Source: Tractidigestivibacter sp050946515 | Lineage (GTDB): Bacteria > Actinomycetota > Coriobacteriia > Coriobacteriales > Atopobiaceae | Assembly (NCBI RefSeq): GCF_050946515.1 | Contig: NZ_JBMNUX010000001.1 | Coordinates: 1 to 64,000, forward strand | Reading direction: 5' to 3' | Length of the DNA: 64,000 nt | Shown: one piece after another, positions 19,237 to 26,376 of the stretch | Layout: each line of letters opens with the position of its first letter | Position numbering within the stretch: position 1 is the stretch's first letter | The notes under the pieces: model-generated | What the model saw: only the letters and a program-made list of their open reading frames with translations | Told to the model about the DNA's origin: nothing | The model's database searches: none | Made by a program: the position numbers and the translations under genes

Positions 19237-20493
19237 ATGACTAAAGGCGAGGCGAAGGCCATGGGGACGCCAGGCTTGGTAGCGCTATTCCTTACCACGT
19301 TCCTGTACATGGCCGACCTTGTTTTCTACCCATCCTACGGTGCCATGGTCCAGGCGTTTCCCGAAGCGTCCACCGCCATCATGAACTTCTGCATGATGGG
19401 CTCCCAGCTGACCGCGATGATCGCTTCATTTCTCGTGATGCCTGCGATGACCAAGTTCAGCAAGAGAGACATCCTGCTGTTTGAGACCTTGCTGTTTGGC
19501 GTGAGCGCACTGTGCGCCCCCCTCGTTCATGACGTCTTGTACGTGACGGTGATGCGCACCATCTCAGGCCTGGGCTTTGGAGGCGTTCTCGGCGTTTCCG
19601 GTGCGCTGATTCAGCAGGTTTATGCAGACGACCCCGCTCGTAGAGATCGCTACATCGGTCTCTACAATTCGGCCTTGGGACTTGCGGGGGCAATCGGGTC
19701 GCTTGCCGGCGGCCTCCTCGCCACCATCAGCTGGGACGCCATCTACCGCTTCTACTGGATCGTCGTCCCCATTTTTATTCTCGAGTTCCTCTTCCTTCCC
19801 AAGACGCTGCCGGACGGGGAGGAGGCCACTCAAGAGGGGAGCCAAGGCGAGCCCGCCGATGCTTCCGAGGACGCACGCGGTCAGAGTGGCTGGAACGGGA
19901 CCCTGCCGTCGGTTCTGGCGTGTGCTCTGTCGTACCTTTTTGTGAACATTATCTATGTTGGCATGGCGTCTGGCGAGCTCTCGCTCTTCGTTGTCGAGCT
20001 TGGCTTGGGCGGCGAAGCGGAGTCGGGAGTGCTCATGATGGTGGCGGCGCTGATGGCTGTGCCTTGCGGCATTGCGTTCCCATCCATCTATCATAAGTTT
20101 GGAAGATGGACGGCATCGCTTTTCTATGCCGTCATGGCCATAGGTCTTCTGCTCTACTGCTTCCCAAGCAACATCTTCGTGCTTGGGCTTGCCATTGCGT
20201 GCGTGTCGTTTGCCTACTCCATGGGCCTTGCCTACTACATGATCTATGCAGGCGAGGTGGCGCCGCCCGCCAAGGCATCTTCCGCGATTTCTCTTGTGAC
20301 CATAGGCATGGCGCTCGGCGCCTTCGCGTCGCCGTTTGTCGTAACAGCGATACAGGAGATGCTAGGCACAACTTCCCTTTTGCCGGTCTATCCGGTGCTT
20401 CTCGTGGCTACGCTCGCTGGGCTTCTCATGTGCATCGTTCTGGCAAGAAGGGCGACCCGGAACCAAGGCGAAAAAGTGGCGGGCAAAGCCTAG
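19237..20493 (+). CDS. Major facilitator superfamily permease
   Basis: A 418-residue membrane protein with about twelve hydrophobic segments and a charged central loop (EEATQEGSQGEPADASEDARG). The loop after helices 2-3 has the MFS-like pattern (LVMPAMTKFSKRDILLF), and TISGLGFGGVLGVSGALIQQVY resembles helix 4-5. The ATG at 19237 is used because GGAGG lies nine bases before it; the TTG at 19222 overlaps that site. Sitting between two demethylase genes, it is likely the importer of their substrate or exporter of the product. Confidence 0.85.
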   Translation: MTKGEAKAMGTPGLVALFLTTFLYMADLVFYPSYGAMVQAFPEASTAIMNFCMMGSQLTAMIASFLVMPAMTKFSKRDILLFETLLFGVSALCAPLVHDVLYVTVMRTISGLGFGGVLGVSGALIQQVYADDPARRDRYIGLYNSALGLAGAIGSLAGGLLATISWDAIYRFYWIVVPIFILEFLFLPKTLPDGEEATQEGSQGEPADASEDARGQSGWNGTLPSVLACALSYLFVNIIYVGMASGELSLFVVELGLGGEAESGVLMMVAALMAVPCGIAFPSIYHKFGRWTASLFYAVMAIGLLLYCFPSNIFVLGLAIACVSFAYSMGLAYYMIYAGEVAPPAKASSAISLVTIGMALGAFASPFVVTAIQEMLGTTSLLPVYPVLLVATLAGLLMCIVLARRATRNQGEKVAGKA

Positions 20494-20645
20494 CCGAGCA
20501 TTGCCCCTCAGTGTGCGTGCAGGCGGGATGGTCGTTTTGCCAAAAACATTGGTCAAAGAATGCTTGTTGTCACCATGAGGGTGGCTAGGTGGCATTTCTA
20601 CGATCCAAATGGGGTTCGTTGTGGTCTTTGACATAAGGAGGAAGC

Positions 20646-22019
20646 ATGGCTGATCTTGAAGGGTCTGCACCGACCGGGCTTGATTGGATTCCGCAAATTC
20701 CCATTGAGTATGCCTACGAGGCGCCAAGCCTTGTCTATTGGGGAAAGTATCACCCCTACACGTTTACCAACTGGCGCGACGAAAGCAGGTCGTGGAAGGA
20801 GAACTGCTACCTGCACGCTGGCCTCTCCATTGGCATCGTGACTTCTTCGGTGAAAGGACCAGATGCCGACAAGTTCTTAAGCGCATATTCGGTGAGCGAC
20901 TTTACGACAATGAAGCCCTATCGTGCTCGTCACATCATCATGTGCGCGGATAACGGCAACATCATCCAGGACGGAATGGCAATCAAACTTGCCGAGAACG
21001 AGTATCGCTGCTATGACATCGCGCCGTATGTCGAGTACTTGGCAGAGACGAGCGGCATGGATGTCACCGTCGAAAACATCACGGACAAGATGTTCATTTT
21101 CCAGCTTGGTGGACCACGCTCGCTCGAGGTGCTGGAGCATGCGGCAAAGCAGGATTTGCACGACTTAAGATTCATGAGGCTGTGCGACGCGAAGATCGCA
21201 GGTCACGACGTTCAGGTTCTGCGAATGGGGATGTGCGGAACGCTGGGATACGAGGTCCATGGGACCATTGACGCGTCGCATGACGTCTACAACGAGCTAG
21301 TTGAGGCAGGCAAGCCTTATGACCTGCACAAGCTCGGGACTCTTGTCTACGTGAGCAATCACACCGAGAACGGCATTGCGCAGCAGCCCGCTCACTTTAT
21401 CGAAGCGTGGAAGGATGACGAGGGCTTTGCCAAATGGGCGGAAGACCACTTTGGGATCTGGTTCTCACCGCTTGCGGAGGTTCCGACTGGCACCTACACA
21501 GATAACATCGAGGACGTTTTCAAGACTCCATACGAGCTCAACTGGGGCAAGATGGTCAACTTCAATCACGAGTTCAAGGGCAAGGCGGCCCTTGAGAAGG
21601 TGCGGGATTCGCATCATCGCGAGCTTGTGACCTTAAGCTGGAACGACGATGACATCATCGACGTCTATCGTTCACAGTTCGATGACGGCCCCACTTATAA
21701 GCAAATAGAGCAGCCGCTCAACTATGGTGATGCTGGCCCAATGGGCAACCTCTGTCCCGCTTATCGCGTCGAGGCTCCTGGCGGCAAGGTAATTGGTCAG
21801 AGCATGTGGCGCGTCTACACCGAGTTCTATCACAAGTTTGTATCGCTTGGCATCATAGACCCCGAGTACACGGAGATGGGGACCGAGCTTACTGTCATTT
21901 GGGGCGAGGCTGATGGTCCGCAGAAAAAGATGCGTGTAACGGTAGACCGCTATCCATACCTAGATCTTCCGAGCAACAAGGACTTTGATATCGAGTCCAT
22001 TCCTCACTATCAAGGATAA
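20646..22019 (+). CDS. LigM/GcvT-family tetrahydrofolate-dependent demethylase, paralogue 2
   Basis: A 457-residue protein clearly paralogous to the product of 17804-19168: shared blocks include YTNWRDESRSWKENCYL, FQLGGPRSLEVLEHA, VLRMGMCGTLGYEVHG, VSNHTENGIAQQPAHF and RYPYLDLPSNKDFDIESIPHY. Such proteins bind tetrahydrofolate as methyl acceptor. The ATG follows AAGGAGG by four bases. There is a 150-base gap after the permease gene, so it may have its own promoter. Base composition looks less GC-rich than the flanking core genes, in keeping with acquisition. The two copies may act on different substrates or as a heteromer. Confidence 0.8.
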   Translation: MADLEGSAPTGLDWIPQIPIEYAYEAPSLVYWGKYHPYTFTNWRDESRSWKENCYLHAGLSIGIVTSSVKGPDADKFLSAYSVSDFTTMKPYRARHIIMCADNGNIIQDGMAIKLAENEYRCYDIAPYVEYLAETSGMDVTVENITDKMFIFQLGGPRSLEVLEHAAKQDLHDLRFMRLCDAKIAGHDVQVLRMGMCGTLGYEVHGTIDASHDVYNELVEAGKPYDLHKLGTLVYVSNHTENGIAQQPAHFIEAWKDDEGFAKWAEDHFGIWFSPLAEVPTGTYTDNIEDVFKTPYELNWGKMVNFNHEFKGKAALEKVRDSHHRELVTLSWNDDDIIDVYRSQFDDGPTYKQIEQPLNYGDAGPMGNLCPAYRVEAPGGKVIGQSMWRVYTEFYHKFVSLGIIDPEYTEMGTELTVIWGEADGPQKKMRVTVDRYPYLDLPSNKDFDIESIPHYQG

Positions 22020-22064
22020 CGTTAGCGAGCTGGCTCATTAGACTGAGCTGGAGCGCCAAATGAC

Positions 22065-22099
22065 AGGCCCCGTGACCGGTCTGCTTGGTCGCGGGGCCT
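22065..22099 (+). terminator. Hairpin after the second demethylase gene
   Basis: AGGCCCCG and TGACC on the left pair with GGTC and CGGGGCCT on the right around TCTGCTT. No T-run follows, so it may be a transcript-stabilising stem or an imperfect terminator. With the two elements that follow, it fills the 391-base gap before the next gene. Confidence 0.45.
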
Positions 22100-22163
22100 A
22101 AGCGTTGCGCTAGGCTGCTCTGATATCAACTGTGATTGCCATTTTGGGGTTGCGCGCCACCCG

Positions 22164-22317
22164 CTGCAAGAAATCTGCGGTTGTAGGTCTTTTTCGCCGG
22201 GATGCCCAAGTATCACAAGCCAGGTGCCATTTCCCTACCTGCGGGCCTGTGACGCCGAGGCGTTTTTGTACTTTGCGGGTGCCCCCAAAAAGACCTACAA
22301 CCGCAATATTCTTGCAG
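22164..22317. mobile_element. 154-bp MITE-like element, copy 2
   Basis: This is the second copy of the element at 15810-15963, in the same orientation, with the same CTGCAAG...CTTGCAG ends and inverted arms. The identity stops sharply at the ends: beyond CTTGCAGGC the flanks differ. Together the copies bracket 6.2 kb of accessory genes as direct repeats. Confidence 0.75.
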
Positions 22318-22347
22318 GCGTGGGCACGTATGGGCGGATCGCCCATA

Positions 22348-22396
22348 GCAAACGGGGGCAAGCGCGCAATGCGCTTGCCCCCGTTTGCCGTTTTTA
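22348..22396. terminator. Strong hairpin, bidirectional terminator
   Basis: GCAAACGGGGGCAAGCGC pairs fully with GCGCTTGCCCCCGTTTGC around GCAAT, followed by CGTTTTT on the plus strand. It lies at the 3' end of the minus-strand FmdB-like gene and downstream of the demethylase unit, so it may serve both. Confidence 0.8.
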
Positions 22397-22410
22397 GGAC
22401 GCACGTGAGC

Positions 22411-22620
22411 CTACTTAGAGCTCGAGCTACTACTTGAACCGCTGCCGCGCTGGTCGGTGTTGTAGAAGCCTGACCCCTTGAACTCGATGCCCGACGGAGA
22501 GAAAACGCGCTCTGCCTCGTGACCGCAGGTGGGGCATGTTACGCGAGGATGTGCGGACATGGGGTGTTCAACTTCGAATGTCGTGCCGCAAGCGCTGCAG
22601 TGATAGTCATAGCGAGCCAA
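22411..22620 (-). CDS. FmdB-family putative regulatory zinc-ribbon protein
   Basis: Small protein of 69 residues with the FmdB/CxxC zinc-ribbon pattern: ARYDYHCSACGTTFEV, then TCPTCGHEAERVFSP, then GIEFKGSGFYNTD, and a terminal run of serines. Four cysteines in two CxxC pairs would bind zinc. The start is TTG at 22620, because GGAGG is eight bases upstream and the family begins with this M-P/A-x-Y-x-Y segment; the longer frame has no ribosome site. The function of the family is not firmly known. It is divergent from the HAD gene. Confidence 0.85.
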   Translation of the reverse strand: MARYDYHCSACGTTFEVEHPMSAHPRVTCPTCGHEAERVFSPSGIEFKGSGFYNTDQRGSGSSSSSSSK

Positions 22621-22815
22621 TGGAAAGACCTCCAGGAAAATGCATGTCAACAGGTTGTGATCAAAGTGATGCAATCACAACCTAGACTACTCTACCCAAA
22701 GCTTTACTTAATCTATACAAGAGGCAGAGCTTTCAAAGCTTTATCATTCCCTTGTTTGCGTTCGGCTACCTGTGCCACGATGAACAGGCTCATTTCTAGA
22801 TTCATTGGAGGATGC

Positions 22816-23493
22816 ATGGCAATCACTGGGGCAATCTTTGACTGTGACGGCACACTCGTTGACTCGATGCCCATGTGGTTTGACGTTTTCTACAAGCTTC
22901 TTGAGAACCATGGCTACTCGCGAAAGGACCCTGCCGTGATCTCCGCTGTCGTTGAGGCGGAGCCCCTAAGCATTCCCGAGGAGATTACGTTCCTTAAGGA
23001 TCGCCTTGGTCTTTCTGGCTCTGAGCGGGATCTTTTTGACGAGCTTGACGCAATGGTTCGCTTTGCCTATGCAAACACCATTGAGTCGTATCCCCGAGTC
23101 AAGCCATTTCTAGAGGGCCTGCATCAGATGGGCGTCCCCATGATCGTCGCTTCCTCGACGGGCGCCTCTGACGTTCGTATTGCGCTTCGGGCCCATGGGC
23201 TGGAGCAGTATTTCATTGATATCGTGAGCGCCGAGGAGCTCGGCCTCTCAAAGGAAGAGCCCACCATTTACTATCAGGCGCTAGAGAAGCTAGGCACGTC
23301 GAAAGAGTCCACTTGGGTTTTTGAGGATGCCCCCTTTGGCGTGCTCACTGCGCACAACGCGGGCTTTCCTGTGGTCTGCGTCTTCAACGGTCATGACAAC
23401 CGCGACGAGAAGCTGCTCCGAGACAACTCAGACATCTTTACCTTTGAGTTTGAAGGCCTCGACCCTCATGACCTTGCGAGCTGGAGTCGATAG
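22816..23493 (+). CDS. HAD-superfamily phosphatase (beta-phosphoglucomutase-like)
   Basis: A 225-residue cytosolic phosphohydrolase. Motif I is FDCDGTLVDSMPMWF (nucleophile in DCDGT), motif II SSTGA near residue 115, and motif III/IV is the Lys in SKEEP plus VFEDAPFG. The helical cap after motif I is of the subclass I type found in beta-phosphoglucomutase and phosphoglycolate phosphatase. The ATG at 22816 has TTGGAGG six bases before it. It is two bases upstream of the thiamine pyrophosphokinase gene and probably cotranscribed. The substrate is undetermined. Confidence 0.88.
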   Translation: MAITGAIFDCDGTLVDSMPMWFDVFYKLLENHGYSRKDPAVISAVVEAEPLSIPEEITFLKDRLGLSGSERDLFDELDAMVRFAYANTIESYPRVKPFLEGLHQMGVPMIVASSTGASDVRIALRAHGLEQYFIDIVSAEELGLSKEEPTIYYQALEKLGTSKESTWVFEDAPFGVLTAHNAGFPVVCVFNGHDNRDEKLLRDNSDIFTFEFEGLDPHDLASWSR

Positions 23494-23495
23494 CC

Positions 23496-24161
23496 ATGGG
23501 AAAGAGAGGCTCGTTCGCGCTCATCGTTGCTGGCTCGCCTGTCCCCAGCTCGATCGAGCTCGTTTCCCAACTGGCGGCACAGGCCAAGGTCGTTATTGCC
23601 GTCGACCGTGGCGCTATCTGGTGCCAGCGCTCTGGCGCCGTGCCTACTCTGTTGGTAGGGGACGAGGACACTGTTTCTCAATCGGCACTTGCTTGGGCGC
23701 GCGAGCATGGCGTCTGCGAGCTTGCGTTTGACCCCATGAAAGACGACACCGACCTCTCTCTTGCGTTTCGCGCCATTCGCGAGCAGCGCCTCGCCGCGCC
23801 GGGCGAGGTCGTGGTAACGTGCGCAATTGGCGGGCGTCCTGACCATGCGCTCGGAGTCTTCGGCGTGCTCTCGAAAAACGCCGACCTTGCGCCCCGTCTT
23901 GTGGAGGACGGTCTTGAGTGCCGTGTGCTCTCGCCATTGGGTATCCCAACGTGGAAGTTTGGGGCAAAGGCCGTCGGACATACCTTTTCTGCGGTCGCGC
24001 TCGCCCCGACAAACGCAATCACCGAGCGCGGCATGCGCTGGGAAGTTGACCACCTGCCCTTGCGACCGCTTCAGGATCGCGCCCTTTCCAACGTGATTGA
24101 GAGGCCTGGCGCGTCCATTGCCTGTGACGAGGGCGTCATTGCGGCGTTCCTTATTGATTAG
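23496..24161 (+). CDS. Thiamine pyrophosphokinase
   Basis: Converts thiamine and ATP to thiamine diphosphate; 221 residues. Family features are VIAVDRGAIWCQRSGAVPTLLVGDEDTVS near 27-58, the acidic pair in DPMKDDTDLSLAF (about 77-89), and the GGRPDHALG loop near 112-120. The C-terminal beta-domain, ending in PGASIACDEGVIAAFLID, is short but complete. It follows the HAD gene directly. No thiamine riboswitch was found upstream. Confidence 0.88.
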   Translation: MGKRGSFALIVAGSPVPSSIELVSQLAAQAKVVIAVDRGAIWCQRSGAVPTLLVGDEDTVSQSALAWAREHGVCELAFDPMKDDTDLSLAFRAIREQRLAAPGEVVVTCAIGGRPDHALGVFGVLSKNADLAPRLVEDGLECRVLSPLGIPTWKFGAKAVGHTFSAVALAPTNAITERGMRWEVDHLPLRPLQDRALSNVIERPGASIACDEGVIAAFLID

Positions 24162-24253
24162 CCTCGGGAAGCTGCGCTTTCGCTGCCGTCGCCACTCAGC
24201 CTCGTGCTCCCTAGATGGCGAAACTGTAGAGGAAAAATGTTCACTTTCATTAA

Positions 24254-24286
24254 TAGCTAACACGAAAAGCTAATACTACTAGCTAT
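24254..24286. promoter_or_regulatory. Repeated AGCTA boxes upstream of the NmrA-like gene
   Basis: TAGCTAA, AAGCTAA and TAGCTAT lie about 13 bases apart in an AT-rich stretch, 85-115 bases before the NmrA-like gene. The first and third are followed by CACG and GTGT, giving a weak dyad. It may be an operator or promoter region; no regulator gene is adjacent. Confidence 0.3.
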
Positions 24287-24368
24287 GTGTTATCCTCAAT
24301 CGACTCCTGCAGACGGCAGCGCTCTCGTCATGCCGGATTGCAGCGGAAACTATGCCTAGGAGGCACGG

Positions 24369-25343
24369 ATGAAGTACGTCGTTACTGGTTGTGATGGCAA
24401 GCTCGGCGGTCGCGTGTGCGAGAACATGCTTAAGGAGGTCGACCCGCAGGACCTGATTTTCACCTGCCCCTTCCTCGACCGTCTTGATCCAGAGAGGAAG
24501 TCTCGCTGGGAAGCTCTGGGCGTTGCCGTGCGCCAAGCAAACTATGACAACCCCGAGGAAATGACGAAGGCCTTTGCTGGCGCCGACCGCATCTACGTTG
24601 TGTCTGCAGTCACTATCGGCGAGATTCGCGTCCAACAGCACAAAAACGTCGTTGACGCGGCTATTGCGGCGGGCGTGAAGCACATCGTCTACACGTCGTT
24701 CTTGGGTGCGAGCGACCCCAAGTACGCCCACGTTTACGTGACGCCCGATCACACGGCAACCGAGGCATACATCCGCAAGCGTGCCGCCGAGACGGGCATC
24801 ACCTACACCTTCATGCAGGACAATCTCTATCTTGAGAACTACCTCACCACCTCCGTGATGCTCGCGCTCATGAGCGGCAACAAGTGGTACACGACGGCAG
24901 GCGAGGGCAAGGCGACCTTCGTTCCCAAAGACGACGTCGCGCGCTTCGCCACGGCGCTCCTGCTTGGCAGGGGCGAGAACAACAAGACCTATCACGCCTG
25001 CGGCTGCGAGTCGCTGGCCCAGCGCGACCTCTGCAACATGGTCTCTGACCTCTCGGGCATCAAGATCGAGTACTGTCCGGTCAACAAGGACGAGTTCTTC
25101 GAGTACCTCGACTCCATGCACATCCCGCGCACCGCTACAGGCGACTATTCGCGCTCCCCAGTGCCTTGGTGCGGAAACGACATGGTCACCAACGAGTACA
25201 GCATCGCCGAGGGGCTCATGGACGTCCCGTCGGACGACATCGAGCGCGTAACGGGCAAGAAGCCCATGACGGCGCGCGAGCTCGCGAAGAGCTACAGCTA
25301 CATCTGGGAGAACCACGTCACCAATTGGAAGGACATCAAGTAA
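24369..25343 (+). CDS. NmrA-like NAD(P)-binding oxidoreductase
   Basis: A 324-residue protein of the atypical SDR/NmrA family (also seen in quinone oxidoreductase QOR2). The cofactor loop is VVTGCDGKLGGRV (residues 4-16), followed by ADRIYVVSAV near 75 and AGVKHIVYTSFLGAS near 102-116, which takes the place of the usual SDR serine region. The C-terminal part (DYSRSPVPWCGN, then TGKKPMTARELAKSY) matches proteins in which the last helix reads R-x-P-x-T-x-x-E. Enzymatic and regulatory roles both occur in this family. The ATG follows TAGGAGG and the gene is monocistronic with its own terminator. Confidence 0.8.
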   Translation: MKYVVTGCDGKLGGRVCENMLKEVDPQDLIFTCPFLDRLDPERKSRWEALGVAVRQANYDNPEEMTKAFAGADRIYVVSAVTIGEIRVQQHKNVVDAAIAAGVKHIVYTSFLGASDPKYAHVYVTPDHTATEAYIRKRAAETGITYTFMQDNLYLENYLTTSVMLALMSGNKWYTTAGEGKATFVPKDDVARFATALLLGRGENNKTYHACGCESLAQRDLCNMVSDLSGIKIEYCPVNKDEFFEYLDSMHIPRTATGDYSRSPVPWCGNDMVTNEYSIAEGLMDVPSDDIERVTGKKPMTARELAKSYSYIWENHVTNWKDIK

Positions 25344-25390
25344 GCGACTGCTTGTGTAACGCGACAGCCCAATTTGGCTTGCGTATTGCA

Positions 25391-25426
25391 GCGAGGTCGG
25401 AATCAGGCGTTCCGGCCTCGCTTTTT
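25391..25426 (+). terminator. Rho-independent terminator after the NmrA-like gene
   Basis: GCGAGGTCGGAA pairs with TTCCGGCCTCGC (one mismatch) and is followed at once by TTTTT. Confidence 0.85.
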
Positions 25427-25472
25427 GCGCGCCGTAGTGGCTCCTGGCGATGAGCCAGACCATCCAGACATA

Positions 25473-25499
25473 AGAAAAAACCTCCCCGAAAGGGGAGGT
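25473..25499 (-). terminator. Rho-independent terminator after rpmB
   Basis: On the minus strand ACCTCCCC and GGGGAGGT pair around a TTTC tetraloop and run into TTTTTTC. It lies about 30 bases past the rpmB stop. Confidence 0.85.
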
Positions 25500-25527
25500 C
25501 ACAACAAGCAATGATTGGCGAGAAGAA

Positions 25528-25716
25528 CTAGCCGCGGACCAGGTTGCCCTTCTTCAGGCACTTGGTGCAGACATTCATCTTCTTGCGCTTGCCATCAACA
25601 ACCAGCGTGACGCGCTGGATGTTGGGCTTGAACGTACGATTGACGGTGCGGTGAGAGTGGCTAACAGAACGACCGGCGACGGCATGCTTGCCGCAGATAT
25701 CACAAACCTTCGACAT
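25528..25716 (-). CDS. rpmB: 50S ribosomal protein L28
   Basis: Large-subunit ribosomal protein, 62 residues. The N-terminus SKVCDICGKHAVAGRSVSHSHRTVNRTF is typical of L28, and the pairs CDIC and CTKC make this the zinc-binding (C+) version. The ATG at 25716 follows GGAGG and fits the family; an ATG five codons earlier overlaps that site. Its direction is opposite to the following core genes, as in the Bacillus rpmB/yloU arrangement. Confidence 0.96.
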   Translation of the reverse strand: MSKVCDICGKHAVAGRSVSHSHRTVNRTFKPNIQRVTLVVDGKRKKMNVCTKCLKKGNLVRG

Positions 25717-25770
25717 GACCTTGACCTCCATTGGGCAGCGCGTGTGCGCCTATTTCCAAAAAGCTTTGTT

Positions 25771-25798
25771 AATATAGCACACCTTGTCTTTCGCGCAA
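25771..25798 (-). promoter_or_regulatory. Promoter of rpmB
   Basis: On the minus strand TTGCGC and TATATT are separated by 16 bases, and a TG one base before the -10 gives an extended -10 element. It lies about 55 bases upstream of the rpmB start. Confidence 0.55.
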
Positions 25799-25982
25799 CC
25801 CCAAGCCCCGATATGTTGTGGCGGTCTTGTGACAACTGGGGCTATATTATGCGCCTTGTCGGCCTGCTCGGCTCCCTTGCAATTGCGAGGAATGCCCCAT
25901 GGGCCGCCCTGCGCTATACTCCAAGAGATTGATGGGTCGCTGCGGAGAACGCGGGCGGCTCCAAGAGGCGAGAGGAGACCCT

Positions 25983-26333
25983 ATGTCCGGTGTGGTTCCG
26001 GGAACGCTTAAGGTTTCGAATGACTGCATCGCAGACCTTGCGGGATATGCGGCGCTCGAGTGCTATGGCGTCGTAGGCATGGCAGACGTTGACGAGCAGA
26101 AGGGCGTCGCCCAGCTGCTTCCAGCCAATAGGCTTCGTCGTGGCATCGATGTCGCAGCAACCGATGATGGCCGCTTGCGCGTCGACCTTCATGTGATTGT
26201 CGAGCAGGGCGTTAACATGTCCTCGGTCGTCGGCAACCTTACAAGTGCCGTGAAGTTCCTCCTCAAGCAGATTGCAGAGCTGGACAACCCCGAAGTGGTC
26301 GTCCACATCGAGGGTCTTCGCGCTACTCGCTAG
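25983..26333 (+). CDS. Asp23/Gls24-family envelope stress protein
   Basis: A 116-residue protein of the Asp23 (DUF322) family, similar to Bacillus YloU. It shows GTLKVSNDCIADLAGYAALECYGVVGMAD at the start and VDLHVIVEQGVNMSSVVGNLTSAVKFLLKQ in the middle, the latter typical of the family. The ATG at 25983 is used because GAGGAGA precedes it; the longer frame begins in intergenic sequence. It precedes the fakA-like gene, as yloU precedes yloV in Bacillus. Members associate with the membrane or modulate fatty-acid kinase activity; the role here is inferred only. Confidence 0.85.
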   Translation: MSGVVPGTLKVSNDCIADLAGYAALECYGVVGMADVDEQKGVAQLLPANRLRRGIDVAATDDGRLRVDLHVIVEQGVNMSSVVGNLTSAVKFLLKQIAELDNPEVVVHIEGLRATR

Positions 26334-26376
26334 CCGCCGTCCCTACGAAATCACAAGGAACCGAGGTCAGAATAAG

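Noticed and set aside
15810..22317. Composite transposon with insertion sequences
   Set aside because: The flanking elements are only 154 bp and code for no transposase, and no target duplication was found; a MITE-like or recombination-based origin fits better.
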